Of a stretch of 64,000 nt of DNA, positions 1-8,594 are shown piece by piece. The stretch comes from Mucilaginibacter aquariorum. Lineage in GTDB: Bacteria > Bacteroidota > Bacteroidia > Sphingobacteriales > Sphingobacteriaceae. The stretch lies in contig NZ_JANHOH010000001.1 of assembly GCF_024498135.1 (NCBI RefSeq), forward strand, positions 1,736,001 through 1,800,000. Reading direction: 5' to 3'. A model generated the notes under the pieces. The model was not told the origin of the DNA. It did not search any database and was given only the letters and a program-made list of their open reading frames with translations. The position numbers were made by a program, and so were the translations under genes. Positions within the stretch are counted from its first letter, which is position 1. Every line of letters starts with the position of its first letter.

Positions 1-836
1 GCACAAAAAAGATAGTTTTTTAGTAACGGTTTTTGTTTGTTGGTATAATCGCCAAATGTTTTATTGCGGGCATTTAATATCATGCACCATATAAAGTTGG
101 TGGTTAACCCACCCCATAATATCACTATGTAGGTAACATTATTTGAGAAAAGAAAATTGCCTTGACCGGCATGGGTTGATTGCCAGGTGGTATTAGCCAT
201 ATCGGCCATGGTTTTCCCTGCCTCTATCCCGAAATTGAAACAGGCGCTTAAAACACCTGATATAATGGCGACAAATATGCCCAGTCCAAAACGGTAATCC
301 TTATTATTGTTTTCGGCTTGTTGATTTTTTGCCAGATCGCGCTCTTTAATTGTTCCTGCCCGCCCGCAAATAATAATGCCAATGGTACAAATAACAATAC
401 CCAATAAAACCATTTGGCCCCAGTGGCTATGCAGCAGCATGCTAAAGGTATCCTTCCCTTCTTTTGGGTAGATGTTATAATAAACCGATGGAATAATTGA
501 ACCAAATACCGCGCATAAGCCCAGTATAATAGTGCTGCCTAATGATACACCCAAATAGCGCACCCCCAGGCCATAAGTAAGCCCGCCAATGCCCCAAAGC
601 AAACCAAAAAAGTAAGTGAGCAATAGTATTTGCCCGTCTGTTGCTTTAATAATTTCGGTAAAATTTGGAATGGTTAGCCATGCGGCCAGCGGCGGTACAA
701 TAAGCCATGAAAATATACCGCCTATTATCCAAAAGCTCTCCCATGCCCATCCTTTTACTTTTTTGTAAGGGATGTAGAAACTACCAGACGCAAAGCCGCC
801 TATAAAGTGGAATATAACTCCAAAGATTATCTGCAT
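1..836 (-). CDS. rhaT: L-rhamnose/H+ symporter RhaT (3' end cut by window edge)
   Basis: This frame opens at an ATG at 836 and stays open to base 1, so the C-terminus lies outside the window. About 278 residues are visible. The start MQIIFGVIFHFIGGFASGSF, followed by a motif FYIPYKKVKGWAWESFW and a glycine-rich LTYGLGVRYLGVSLG stretch, is typical of RhaT, the inner-membrane proton-driven L-rhamnose importer (about 10 membrane segments). Eight or so hydrophobic segments can be seen. It lies downstream of a GntR-type regulator and an alpha-L-rhamnosidase on the same strand, which supports rhamnose as the substrate. Rhamnose catabolic genes may continue beyond the left edge. High confidence in the family; substrate follows from family and context. 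Confidence 0.9.
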   Translation of the reverse strand, partial: MQIIFGVIFHFIGGFASGSFYIPYKKVKGWAWESFWIIGGIFSWLIVPPLAAWLTIPNFTEIIKATDGQILLLTYFFGLLWGIGGLTYGLGVRYLGVSLGSTIILGLCAVFGSIIPSVYYNIYPKEGKDTFSMLLHSHWGQMVLLGIVICTIGIIICGRAGTIKERDLAKNQQAENNNKDYRFGLGIFVAIISGVLSACFNFGIEAGKTMADMANTTWQSTHAGQGNFLFSNNVTYIVILWGGLTTNFIWCMILNARNKTFGDYTNKQKPLLKNYLFC

Positions 837-917
837 AATTTATTTTTAACCTGTTTATAATTGGTTAACAATAATAAATTTATTAGCTGATAAAACTGTC
901 ACCCACTGTTTCGCTTA

Positions 918-938
918 ATGGTAATTATGCTTTACCAT
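918..938. promoter_or_regulatory. Inverted repeat before rhaT, candidate operator
   Basis: A perfect 7-base inverted repeat (ATGGTAA at 918-924, TTACCAT at 932-938) with a 7-base spacer sits just after the regulator's stop and about 80 bases upstream of the rhaT start. It is not followed by a T-run on the minus strand, so it looks more like a protein binding site than a terminator. The adjacent GntR-type regulator is the obvious candidate ligand, which is inference only. Confidence 0.3.
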
Positions 939-940
939 CT

Positions 941-2014
941 CTAAATGGAAGGCCGCACGATCGTGTTAAAAGGCACCTTTATTTGCTCAGCTATATTGCT
1001 TAAAACAAGTTCCGCAGCCTTTTTACCCATAAAATCAAAGTCTGCTGAAATTGTGGTGATCCCGTTTAAAATAAACTTTTTTAATGGTGTTTCATTATAT
1101 GAAATAATGCCGATATCTTCTTTCAACACCAACTGGTTCGACAGTAATTTGCCAACCAGCTCAACCAGGTCATTTTCTGTTAGTGTAATATATAAACTGT
1201 TCTTTGATATGTTTTCGTTCTTAAGGTCGGGGATAATTTCATAATCACAATTATACTTTTTGCAAAAGTTGAGGAAACCCATAAGTATATCTGTTGAATA
1301 ATAGCTATTCTTCGGAAAAACTATCGCAAGCGAGGTGTATAACCTAACCTGTGGTAATAACTCAACCAGGGAGTTATAAATATCATTTTCAAAATCTTCG
1401 TATACGGCAGCGAATTTTCCGTCTACCCCGTCTACCAATTTCCCCACCAAAACTAATTTTTCTTTAGGGATCTGGTTGATGACTTGAAAAGGCTCTTCGC
1501 CATTATCCACAAAATGCGGGATTATTACAATTTTATCATACCTGTCTATCTTATCAGCCAATATCTTTTTTAAAAAACTTAAGCTGCTGTTATATATAAA
1601 AAAATCAATTGACGCGCTATCCCCTAATGATTCCGCGAAAGAATCATATATCATTTTCTTGGGGCTGCTAAGCTTGTTAAACAATAGCAGCACCTTAATA
1701 GACCTGTTTATATTGGTATTGGAAATAAAATAACCTTTTCCCGGTACAGAGCTAACCACACCACTTTGTTTTAAGGTGTTGTATGCCTTTGTCACAATGT
1801 TTCTTGAAACATCCAGCGCTATACTCAGATCATTTATGGATGGCAAAACATCGTTGTCATCTATAAGCTTATCATTAATTCCCTGCAAAATAGCATTGCA
1901 TAACTGCCTGTAATAAGGTGTTAGCGAATATTCATCTATATGCAGGATCTTAAGGAAGTTTTTCATGATATAAATATCGTCAAATCTGTTTCGTGCCTGA
2001 TTCCAGGCGGTCAT
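941..2014 (-). CDS. GntR-family regulator with sugar-binding-type C-terminal domain
   Basis: An N-terminal winged-helix GntR domain occupies roughly residues 25-95, with the pattern LPSINDLSIALDVSRNIVTKAYNTL and the wing sequence SGVVSSVPGKGYFIS. The remaining 260 residues resemble the LacI/periplasmic-binding type ligand domain (near the end, IGIISYNETPLKKFI and ITTISADFDFMGKKAAELV), an arrangement common in Bacteroidota sugar regulators. It is therefore likely a ligand-responsive repressor or activator of the rhamnose genes around it. The ATG at 2014 lies one base after the stop of the rhamnosidase, implying translational coupling. A second ATG at 1966 (starting MKNFLKIL) may be the true start because homologues usually begin near there. 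The ligand is not proven. Confidence 0.85.
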   Translation of the reverse strand: MTAWNQARNRFDDIYIMKNFLKILHIDEYSLTPYYRQLCNAILQGINDKLIDDNDVLPSINDLSIALDVSRNIVTKAYNTLKQSGVVSSVPGKGYFISNTNINRSIKVLLLFNKLSSPKKMIYDSFAESLGDSASIDFFIYNSSLSFLKKILADKIDRYDKIVIIPHFVDNGEEPFQVINQIPKEKLVLVGKLVDGVDGKFAAVYEDFENDIYNSLVELLPQVRLYTSLAIVFPKNSYYSTDILMGFLNFCKKYNCDYEIIPDLKNENISKNSLYITLTENDLVELVGKLLSNQLVLKEDIGIISYNETPLKKFILNGITTISADFDFMGKKAAELVLSNIAEQIKVPFNTIVRPSI

Positions 2015-2015
2015 T

Positions 2016-4694
2016 TTATTTTAGTTCAAACTTATACGATCCAGCATTTATTTTATAACCTCCGGTTGCATTTATCAAGGTACCGTTTAAATACACTTTT
2101 GCATTAGCTTTACCCGGGAAACGTACAGTAGCGGATGAATTGGCCGGTATGGTGACATTATACGTGATAGTGTTACCAGTTCTTACCCACGAAGAAACAA
2201 TTTTACCGTAAGGGCCATCATGACTGGCATTAAAAAAATTAAGGCCGCTAACAAAGTTAGGTTGTAGCAATACATTTTTGAAACCGGGATGCTGTTCATC
2301 GGGTTTTATGCCGCCCAATCCCTTAAAGAACCAGCCGCCAATTTCGCCAAACATCATGTGGTTTAATGATATATCCCTGGCTGCATTTATATCCCAGTTC
2401 TCGTATAACGTAGTGGCGCCGTTCACAATCCACCATCCCCACGAAGGGTAAGTATCCTGTGCAGCCAATTTGTAGGCTGTTTCGCCCTGGCCATTATCAC
2501 TTAAGGCATTTAAAATAGCTTTAGCTCCCAACACACCAACATCCAGGTGCATGCCATCGGCAGCAACCCGTTTTGCCAGGTTTTCGGCAAGGCGGACCCT
2601 GTATTGGTCGGGCACTATCCCCCACTGCAGGGCCATACTTAGTTCTGTTTGCACACCGCTGCCGTAAAGGCAAGTTTGTTTATTAAAGTATTTATTGTTG
2701 ATGGCCTGCTTAATTTTCGCTGCCAGCGTGCTGTAATAGGTATAATCCTGTTGATTACCAAAAAGTTTGGCTGCCTTTGCCAGGATATTAGCATCTACAT
2801 AAAAATAAATTGATGAGGTATATTCTAAAGATGAAGATGATTTAACAGGTACCCAGTCGCCACGGCCAAAGGTTGTAAGCCCGTCCGGGCTTATGCTTTC
2901 GACATAATTAACATAAGCCTTTATATTGCTATAATTATCAGACAATGCCCTGCTATCACCATAAAATATATAAAGGTTCCATGGGATAATAGCGATCGTG
3001 CTTGTCCAATCGGTGCCGTTGGCCGTGCCATATCCCCAACCACCTGTAGGGATGATATCCGGCAGCACGCCGTTTGGCTGCTGCTCGTCCCGGTGATCTG
3101 CCAGCCACTTTTCATAAATAGTGATACCGTCAAAATTATACAGGCCCGTTTCTACCGCAAAATGACCGTCGCCTGTCCACCCGTTCTTTTCGCGTTGCGG
3201 GCAATCTGTAGGATAACCAAAAAGGTTTGACAGGTATGAACTATTTGTTGCCGCCCATAATTTATCTATCAACTGATTTGATGAGCTAACCCTACCGACA
3301 GCAGGCACATCGCTGTGCATAAAATAGGCAGTAACATCTTCCTTGTTTAATGTAAGCGGTTTGCTGCTCGTTATCTCTACATATTGAAAGCCCTTGTAGT
3401 TAAACTTAGGCATAAATTCAACAGGCCCCTTTCCGTTCAGTATTACAATATCAGTTTGAAAAGGATCATTCTTATCTTTAGGCCTATAGTAAACATCTAT
3501 GTTAGACATATCTACATGGCCATTTTTGTAAAGCCTTTCGCCATGTTTTATCTTCACTATTGTTCCGCTTTCTCCATTTAATTTCACTTTCGTAACACCT
3601 GCAATATTGCGGCCCATGTCTAATACATAGGTGGTATCATCAAATTTGATAATGCTTTTGGCCGCGATCTCCTCCACGTTACGGATAGGATGCATAGTTT
3701 GGCTTACAATTTGTTTGGATGGCACTGCACGAAGTATCACCTCTTTCCAGCTTTTATCATCAAAGTTGGCGGTGTTCCATCCGGGCATTTCTAAACGGCT
3801 GTCGTAATGCTCGCCTGTGTAAATACTGTTAAAGATGATAGGGCCAGATTGCGTTTTCCAGGTATCATTTGTAGAGACAACTTCGGTAGATCCATCAGTA
3901 TAAGTTATCCTCATGTCGAGGCAAAACGCAGGCCTTTGCCGCCAGGGCGCGCGATCAAAGTTCCAGACAGCTAACGACTGGTGATTATACCAGCCATTAC
4001 CAAGCAATACACCGATGGCATTTTTACCGTCCTGTAAATTGGCTGTAACATCATAGGTTACGTATAGGTTACGCCTGTCAAACCGGGTATACATGGGATC
4101 CAGTCGATGGTTACCTATCTTTTTGCCGTTAATATACATTTCATATAAACCGGCCACCGCAATGTAGGCCCTTGCTGATCTTATTTTTTTGTTGACTTTA
4201 AATGTTTGCCTGAAATATGGCGCCGGCTTTGCATCAACACTTTTGTTATCGCTTATCCATGCACCCCGCCAGTTACGCTGGCTCATCATCCCTGTCTCAA
4301 AGTTTGCCAAAGTCGATGGTGCTATTTTCTTTCCCTGGGCATTCCAAAGCTGTACACGCCAATAGTATTTGGTAAATGGCTGCAAGGGTTTGCCCTTGTA
4401 AGCTACCAGGTTTTCAGAAGAAGCGATCTTTGCGGTACTCCAGCTTACCCCTTGTCCTGATGCAACAGCTGCCGAATCTGTGCCAACAATTAACTGGTAG
4501 GCCGATTGCCGGGCACCGTTTTGCCGGTCATCCAGCATCCAGGTAAGCCTGGGGTTAGTTACATCAATGCCCAGTGGGTTGTATAAATGCTCACAATTAA
4601 GATTAATAGCATGAGCACTGGTTTGTGCCGATATATTTTGATGGAATAAACCCATTGAAAGGACCAGGCATGTAAACGAAAATTTCAAACTCAT
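2016..4694 (-). CDS. Alpha-L-rhamnosidase, glycoside hydrolase family 78
   Basis: An 892-residue secreted enzyme with a signal peptide (residues 1-23, ending ISAQ). It shows the GH78 order: N-terminal beta domains (VTNPRLTWML around 45-55, a YYWRVQLW strand near 111), the lectin-like domain with YINGKKIG near 188, then an (alpha/alpha)6 barrel. The catalytic-region motif DCPQREKNGWTGD places acidic residues at D497, E502 and D509, matching the D-E-D pattern of the family. It releases terminal L-rhamnose from plant or microbial glycans, probably in the periplasm. The regulator gene follows after one base and rhaT after that, so one rhamnose-scavenging operon is likely. Length and motifs are complete; no damage seen. 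Confidence 0.93.
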   Translation of the reverse strand: MSLKFSFTCLVLSMGLFHQNISAQTSAHAINLNCEHLYNPLGIDVTNPRLTWMLDDRQNGARQSAYQLIVGTDSAAVASGQGVSWSTAKIASSENLVAYKGKPLQPFTKYYWRVQLWNAQGKKIAPSTLANFETGMMSQRNWRGAWISDNKSVDAKPAPYFRQTFKVNKKIRSARAYIAVAGLYEMYINGKKIGNHRLDPMYTRFDRRNLYVTYDVTANLQDGKNAIGVLLGNGWYNHQSLAVWNFDRAPWRQRPAFCLDMRITYTDGSTEVVSTNDTWKTQSGPIIFNSIYTGEHYDSRLEMPGWNTANFDDKSWKEVILRAVPSKQIVSQTMHPIRNVEEIAAKSIIKFDDTTYVLDMGRNIAGVTKVKLNGESGTIVKIKHGERLYKNGHVDMSNIDVYYRPKDKNDPFQTDIVILNGKGPVEFMPKFNYKGFQYVEITSSKPLTLNKEDVTAYFMHSDVPAVGRVSSSNQLIDKLWAATNSSYLSNLFGYPTDCPQREKNGWTGDGHFAVETGLYNFDGITIYEKWLADHRDEQQPNGVLPDIIPTGGWGYGTANGTDWTSTIAIIPWNLYIFYGDSRALSDNYSNIKAYVNYVESISPDGLTTFGRGDWVPVKSSSSLEYTSSIYFYVDANILAKAAKLFGNQQDYTYYSTLAAKIKQAINNKYFNKQTCLYGSGVQTELSMALQWGIVPDQYRVRLAENLAKRVAADGMHLDVGVLGAKAILNALSDNGQGETAYKLAAQDTYPSWGWWIVNGATTLYENWDINAARDISLNHMMFGEIGGWFFKGLGGIKPDEQHPGFKNVLLQPNFVSGLNFFNASHDGPYGKIVSSWVRTGNTITYNVTIPANSSATVRFPGKANAKVYLNGTLINATGGYKINAGSYKFELK

Positions 4695-4760
4695 ATAGGT
4701 TTAAGAAAATGATGTAAATATCGTTATGGAATTATGTTAATTCGAAAGTACAAATTAGGC

Positions 4761-4780
4761 ATCCGTATCATCATACCGAT
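4761..4780. promoter_or_regulatory. Imperfect inverted repeat upstream of rhamnosidase
   Basis: Eight-base arms ATCCGTAT and ATACCGAT (one mismatch) are separated by CATC, about 66 bases before the rhamnosidase start. The position suits an operator for the nearby GntR-type regulator. No related copy was seen before rhaT, so the link is weak. Confidence 0.2.
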
Positions 4781-4888
4781 GTTAATAGATTGAAAAATCT
4801 TATTAAAGTTAAAATATATAAATCCCATTAATACTCTTTAGGTTGTTCCAATGCTTGTTGGAAAGATGCAAATACCAAATTAAAACAT

Positions 4889-4918
4889 AAACAGACAGAT
4901 AACTGTACCTGTCTGTTT
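4889..4918. promoter_or_regulatory. Perfect 10-base inverted repeat upstream of rhamnosidase
   Basis: AAACAGACAG at 4889-4898 is matched by CTGTCTGTTT at 4909-4918 with a 10-base spacer. It lies between the terminator of the GH92 gene and the rhamnosidase start, in a 322-base gap that otherwise shows only AT-rich DNA. There is no T-run on the minus strand immediately after it. It may be an operator or an upstream regulatory stem-loop; function unknown. Confidence 0.3.
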
Positions 4919-4957
4919 ACCCTACTTTGTTCAGATAGAGCGTCCGGTTTCATTCTG

Positions 4958-4991
4958 CTAAAAAGCCACAAATGAAGTTCATTTGTGGCTT
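4958..4991 (-). terminator. Rho-independent terminator after GH92
   Basis: A perfect 13-base stem (4963-4975 with 4979-4991) with a 3-base loop is followed on the minus strand by a run of T residues. It lies 26 bases past the stop of the GH92 gene and separates the mannan genes from the rhamnose operon. Confidence 0.85.
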
Positions 4992-5016
4992 ATCAAATAG
5001 CGATCAGACCTGACCC

Positions 5017-7188
5017 TTATTTTGTAATAATTGCAATTTTACCGCCTTGCTTAAACAGATCGTGCGACACGAAATATCCCTTAACTTTCTTCCCGTTAAC
5101 TTTTATTGATGTGATCCCTCTGCCTTTTCCGGGTTTGGTTATAGTAAGTAATTTGCCATTGCTGGTTTTCCATTTTACTTCATCAAAAAGCGGAGCTGTT
5201 ACTATATATTTTGGATCTGTAGCCGAAAACGGATACAAACCCAACGAACTGAATACATACCACGACGACATTTCACCGGCATCGTCCATTCCACTCAGCT
5301 CCAGGCCTTCCTCGCCTATGCCATATAAATTATTCAAAATGTAATCAATCACTTTCTGTGATTTTTCCGGCTTCCCAATAAATGTATAGGCAAATGGGGC
5401 TTCATGATCCGGTTGGTTCCCCTGGCAATACTGCCCTATCATGGTTTCCACATTTCTGGCAATGTAGTTAGGGTTCCAAGGCAAAGTGAATAACGAATCT
5501 AATTTTGCTTCAAACTTTTTTGGGCCACCATATAAGCTAATTAAACCCGGCATATCATGTGGCGCAAAGAAGGACACCTGCCAGGCATTGGCCTCTCTGT
5601 ACATATACTCATAATAAGGCTGCTCGGGGTTAAAGTTTTTGATCCAATCGCCATTCTCTAATCGTCCTCGCATAAAACGGGTCGACGGGTCAAATACATT
5701 TTTGTAGTTCTTTGACCTCGCCATTAAAATTCTATAATTGGCTGTATCGCCTAATTTTTTGGCGATCTGAGCAACCGAATAATCATCGTAAGAGTATTCC
5801 AGCGTTTTTGAAACACCCGCTTTAGCCTTTGTTTCTACCTCGGGGTGTTCAATATCCGGATCAGATATATAACCCTTTTGAATATATTCGGTAATAAATG
5901 GACGGCTTCCACCCTCAACATTGGCGTTTCTTAACAGTAATTGATAAGTGCCCTTTATGTCGAATTTATCTATCCCCCGCAGGTAAGCGCCTGCAATAGA
6001 TGAAGCGCCATGATCACCATGAAAAAAAGTTGGTATAAAACCGGTTTTATCCCCTACGTCTTTCATCGATTTAATAACATCGAGCGTAACCTGCGGGCTA
6101 ATCAGCCCTAAAAGTACATCCTTGTTGCGGTAAGTATCCCATAACGATGGCTCGGTATAATAGTTAAAATCAGCTTTCACGATGTTCTTTTTAACATCCC
6201 TGAATTCTCCGTTTACATCACTGCGCAATGCCGGCCAAAGAAACGACCGGTACAGGCAGGAATAAAACATTTGTTTTTGCTTCCCTGTGCCCCCTTCTAC
6301 CTGAATAGATGATAGAATATTCTCCCATTTTTGGGTCGCTTCCGCGCGGATAACATCAAAGGTTTTATTGCCTATCTCCTTTTCCAGATTTTGCTTTGCA
6401 TTTTCTGCACTCACAAACGAAAGCCCTATCTTAAGTTCTACAGGCGCTGTACCGCCATTCGCTAAATGTACAATGGCAAAACCGGTACGCTTTCCCTCTT
6501 CTGTTTTATTTAACTTGTTAATTTTGGTGTTCAACTCGGCATAAAAGTAAATATTCTCGCCACCTTGAAAGCCCTTTAAAGCCGAATCACCAACCTGCTC
6601 TATGTTCCATGTTGATACCCTGCTATTGGCTTTGCCCAGATCAAAAAGTATTTGCCTGTTTGAATTGTTTTTATATTCGTATTTATGATATCCGGCCCTT
6701 AATGTAGAGGTTAGGCTCACCTTTACGTTGTAATCATCCAGATAAACCTGATAAAAGCCCGGTGCCGAACTTTCCCTTTGATGACTGAACTTTGAACCGA
6801 ATTTGCTGCCCGGGTTAGACATGGGAAGGATTGGGATATTACAAAGGTTCCAATGCCCTTTGTTAGTATGCGTAAAGCCCAAAATTACAGAATCTTCATA
6901 TTGATAACCGGCGCCCGAACCATATGCTGTCATTGGGCTTAATTGTACCATAGCATTAGGCAGCGAACTTCCCGGGAATGTAAGGCCCGCCCATGACCGC
7001 CAACCTTTTGGTAATTCATAACCAAGTATTTTTGGATCATTAAGCGGCGCGGTACCAATAAAGGTATTTACGTATCGTGTATATTTTACTTGCTGCGCTT
7101 TTGTTAAAGCGTGGGACGAAAGCAGAATAAATGCTATTAAATATGATATAATCTTGATCTTGCTTTTCATTTTGATCTTGTATTTCAT
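5017..7188 (-). CDS. Secreted GH92 alpha-mannosidase (first copy)
   Basis: A 723-residue protein with a basic n-region and signal peptide (about residues 10-31). The GH92 order is clear: N-terminal beta-sandwich starting RYVNTFIGT, FPGSSLPNAMVQLSP near 71, then the (alpha/alpha)6 catalytic domain with EPSLWDTYR near 346, REANAWQVSFFAPHD with candidate acid E532, GNQPDHEAPFAY near 590, and GMDDAGEMSSWYVFSSLG near 633 carrying the acidic pair D635/D636. GH92 enzymes are Ca2+-dependent exo-alpha-mannosidases trimming mannan side chains or N-glycans. A terminator lies upstream (7316-7351), so this gene probably has its own promoter in 7189-7315 rather than being only a tail of the susC operon. 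A second in-frame ATG at 7170 is possible. Confidence 0.92.
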   Translation of the reverse strand: MKYKIKMKSKIKIISYLIAFILLSSHALTKAQQVKYTRYVNTFIGTAPLNDPKILGYELPKGWRSWAGLTFPGSSLPNAMVQLSPMTAYGSGAGYQYEDSVILGFTHTNKGHWNLCNIPILPMSNPGSKFGSKFSHQRESSAPGFYQVYLDDYNVKVSLTSTLRAGYHKYEYKNNSNRQILFDLGKANSRVSTWNIEQVGDSALKGFQGGENIYFYAELNTKINKLNKTEEGKRTGFAIVHLANGGTAPVELKIGLSFVSAENAKQNLEKEIGNKTFDVIRAEATQKWENILSSIQVEGGTGKQKQMFYSCLYRSFLWPALRSDVNGEFRDVKKNIVKADFNYYTEPSLWDTYRNKDVLLGLISPQVTLDVIKSMKDVGDKTGFIPTFFHGDHGASSIAGAYLRGIDKFDIKGTYQLLLRNANVEGGSRPFITEYIQKGYISDPDIEHPEVETKAKAGVSKTLEYSYDDYSVAQIAKKLGDTANYRILMARSKNYKNVFDPSTRFMRGRLENGDWIKNFNPEQPYYEYMYREANAWQVSFFAPHDMPGLISLYGGPKKFEAKLDSLFTLPWNPNYIARNVETMIGQYCQGNQPDHEAPFAYTFIGKPEKSQKVIDYILNNLYGIGEEGLELSGMDDAGEMSSWYVFSSLGLYPFSATDPKYIVTAPLFDEVKWKTSNGKLLTITKPGKGRGITSIKVNGKKVKGYFVSHDLFKQGGKIAIITK

Positions 7189-7315
7189 GATTTTGCGTTA
7201 ATCTTAGGCGCGCTTAATTGATTTAGCTGCGTAAAATATATAATGTCTCCCTTTTTCGAAACAATTATTAAACAAATTCTTTTCTAACACTTGTTGAGTG
7301 GAACAGGTGTTATTT

Positions 7316-7351
7316 AAAAAAGCGCCCCCGGCTCTCACTACCGATGGGCGC
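7316..7351 (-). terminator. Terminator between GH76 and GH92
   Basis: GCGCCC at 7322-7327 pairs with GGGCGC at 7346-7351, with extra pairing inside, and the minus strand then reads TTTTTT. It follows the stop of the GH76 gene by 23 bases, so the mannan operon probably ends here at least in part. Confidence 0.75.
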
Positions 7352-7373
7352 ATATATTAACCAACTTAAATTG

Positions 7374-8576
7374 CTACTTCTTCTCCTTTTGCAGGATGCT
7401 TAGGCGGGCATAAAGCTCCGCTATACAGGCTTCATCTAAAAGCCATTTGGGTTTCTTTAACTCGGCAGGTATGGGTGTCCAACTGTTGGTTGTCAGTCCA
7501 TATTGGTCGCGCGAATTTTGCCATGCATAGTTCAGGTCCTTCTCAATAGCGGCTATGTACCGGTAGTCGCCGTCCACTTTATATAAAGCTTCGTAACCAC
7601 GGAATAACACGGTAACAAACCACGGCAGATCAATTTGCAGGGTTAAGTTTTTATAGTGCGGTACATTGCTGAAATGCTTGTAGCTATCCCTTGCCAATTG
7701 CTTTGCCTGATCCAGGTATTGCTTTTCGCCGGTAAACTTGTACAACATCACCGCAGCTTCCAATAATGAGCCTGTGTTATAGGTATAAAAGGTACGGTTC
7801 TGCTTACCATCCAATTTTACATCATTTACAATTACACCTGTAGAATCGCGCAAGGTGTTGTACATCCATTTGTAGAATTTCTTCCCTTGCTCCAGGTAAT
7901 ATTTATCTCTACTGCCCTCGTAAATTTTTAAAGCAGTAAGCGTAGCCATTCCGTTGCTACAGGCAGGCTTTTGGTCATTATGACCTTCCAGCCAGGTTAC
8001 ACCACCGCCGGCATCATCATTCCATCCGCTTAATATAAATTTAAAAACATCCTTAGCACGCTGCAGATACAGTGGGTTTTTAGTATTGAAATACGATTCC
8101 ATATAATCGATACCTACCAACCCGTTATCATCATAATACCTATCGGTTTTCTCAAGCTTTACCGGGTAGGCCTGGTAACCTGCAGGTTTACGAACGGGAT
8201 CACGGTATTGCTCAATACCCATAACCAAACTATCCTGATAAGGTTTGTACTTAGCTTTTAAAGAAGAGCCCTTCATAAGCACATTAGTAGCCGAAAACAT
8301 ACCCGAAAACGGCCACAAAAAGCTTACTTCCTTCTCTTTAACGCCCGCTCCCTGGAAATAGTTAAGCGTATCTTTTTTGTTCGACGGATAATTCTCAGAG
8401 AACAGCCCAACATGAGCGGGCACACGGTAACGTTTCCAAACATTAGCATACATGCTTTCGGCACGTTTCTGATATTCGGCAGACAGGTTTTGCTGCGCTG
8501 ATGAAGTTTGAAAACCGCCAATTAAAACAACCGGGATAATCAATAAAGCACGTAAGTAGTTGTATTTTAAATTCAT
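7374..8576 (-). CDS. GH76 family protein, probable endo-alpha-1,6-mannanase (third copy)
   Basis: A 400-residue protein with a Sec signal peptide ending near residue 27 (QTSSAQ). GH76 features are an (alpha/alpha)6-barrel repeat pattern, the acidic pair D149-D150 in RYYDDNGLVGIDYMESY, and GWNDDAGGGVTWLEG near 185. It is more diverged from the two other GH76 proteins here, lacks their lipoprotein cysteine, and is therefore predicted periplasmic rather than surface-anchored. GH76 enzymes cut the alpha-1,6-mannose backbone of yeast-type mannan. Eighteen bases separate it from the upstream GH76 gene, consistent with cotranscription. Family confident; exact linkage specificity not shown. Confidence 0.85.
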   Translation of the reverse strand: MNLKYNYLRALLIIPVVLIGGFQTSSAQQNLSAEYQKRAESMYANVWKRYRVPAHVGLFSENYPSNKKDTLNYFQGAGVKEKEVSFLWPFSGMFSATNVLMKGSSLKAKYKPYQDSLVMGIEQYRDPVRKPAGYQAYPVKLEKTDRYYDDNGLVGIDYMESYFNTKNPLYLQRAKDVFKFILSGWNDDAGGGVTWLEGHNDQKPACSNGMATLTALKIYEGSRDKYYLEQGKKFYKWMYNTLRDSTGVIVNDVKLDGKQNRTFYTYNTGSLLEAAVMLYKFTGEKQYLDQAKQLARDSYKHFSNVPHYKNLTLQIDLPWFVTVLFRGYEALYKVDGDYRYIAAIEKDLNYAWQNSRDQYGLTTNSWTPIPAELKKPKWLLDEACIAELYARLSILQKEKK

Positions 8577-8594
8577 ATTTATTTTACTATTGTC

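Noticed and set aside
248..505. An 85-codon minus-strand frame near the left edge as a separate gene
   Set aside because: It overlaps the much longer RhaT frame that is open from 836 to base 1 and has clear family motifs.
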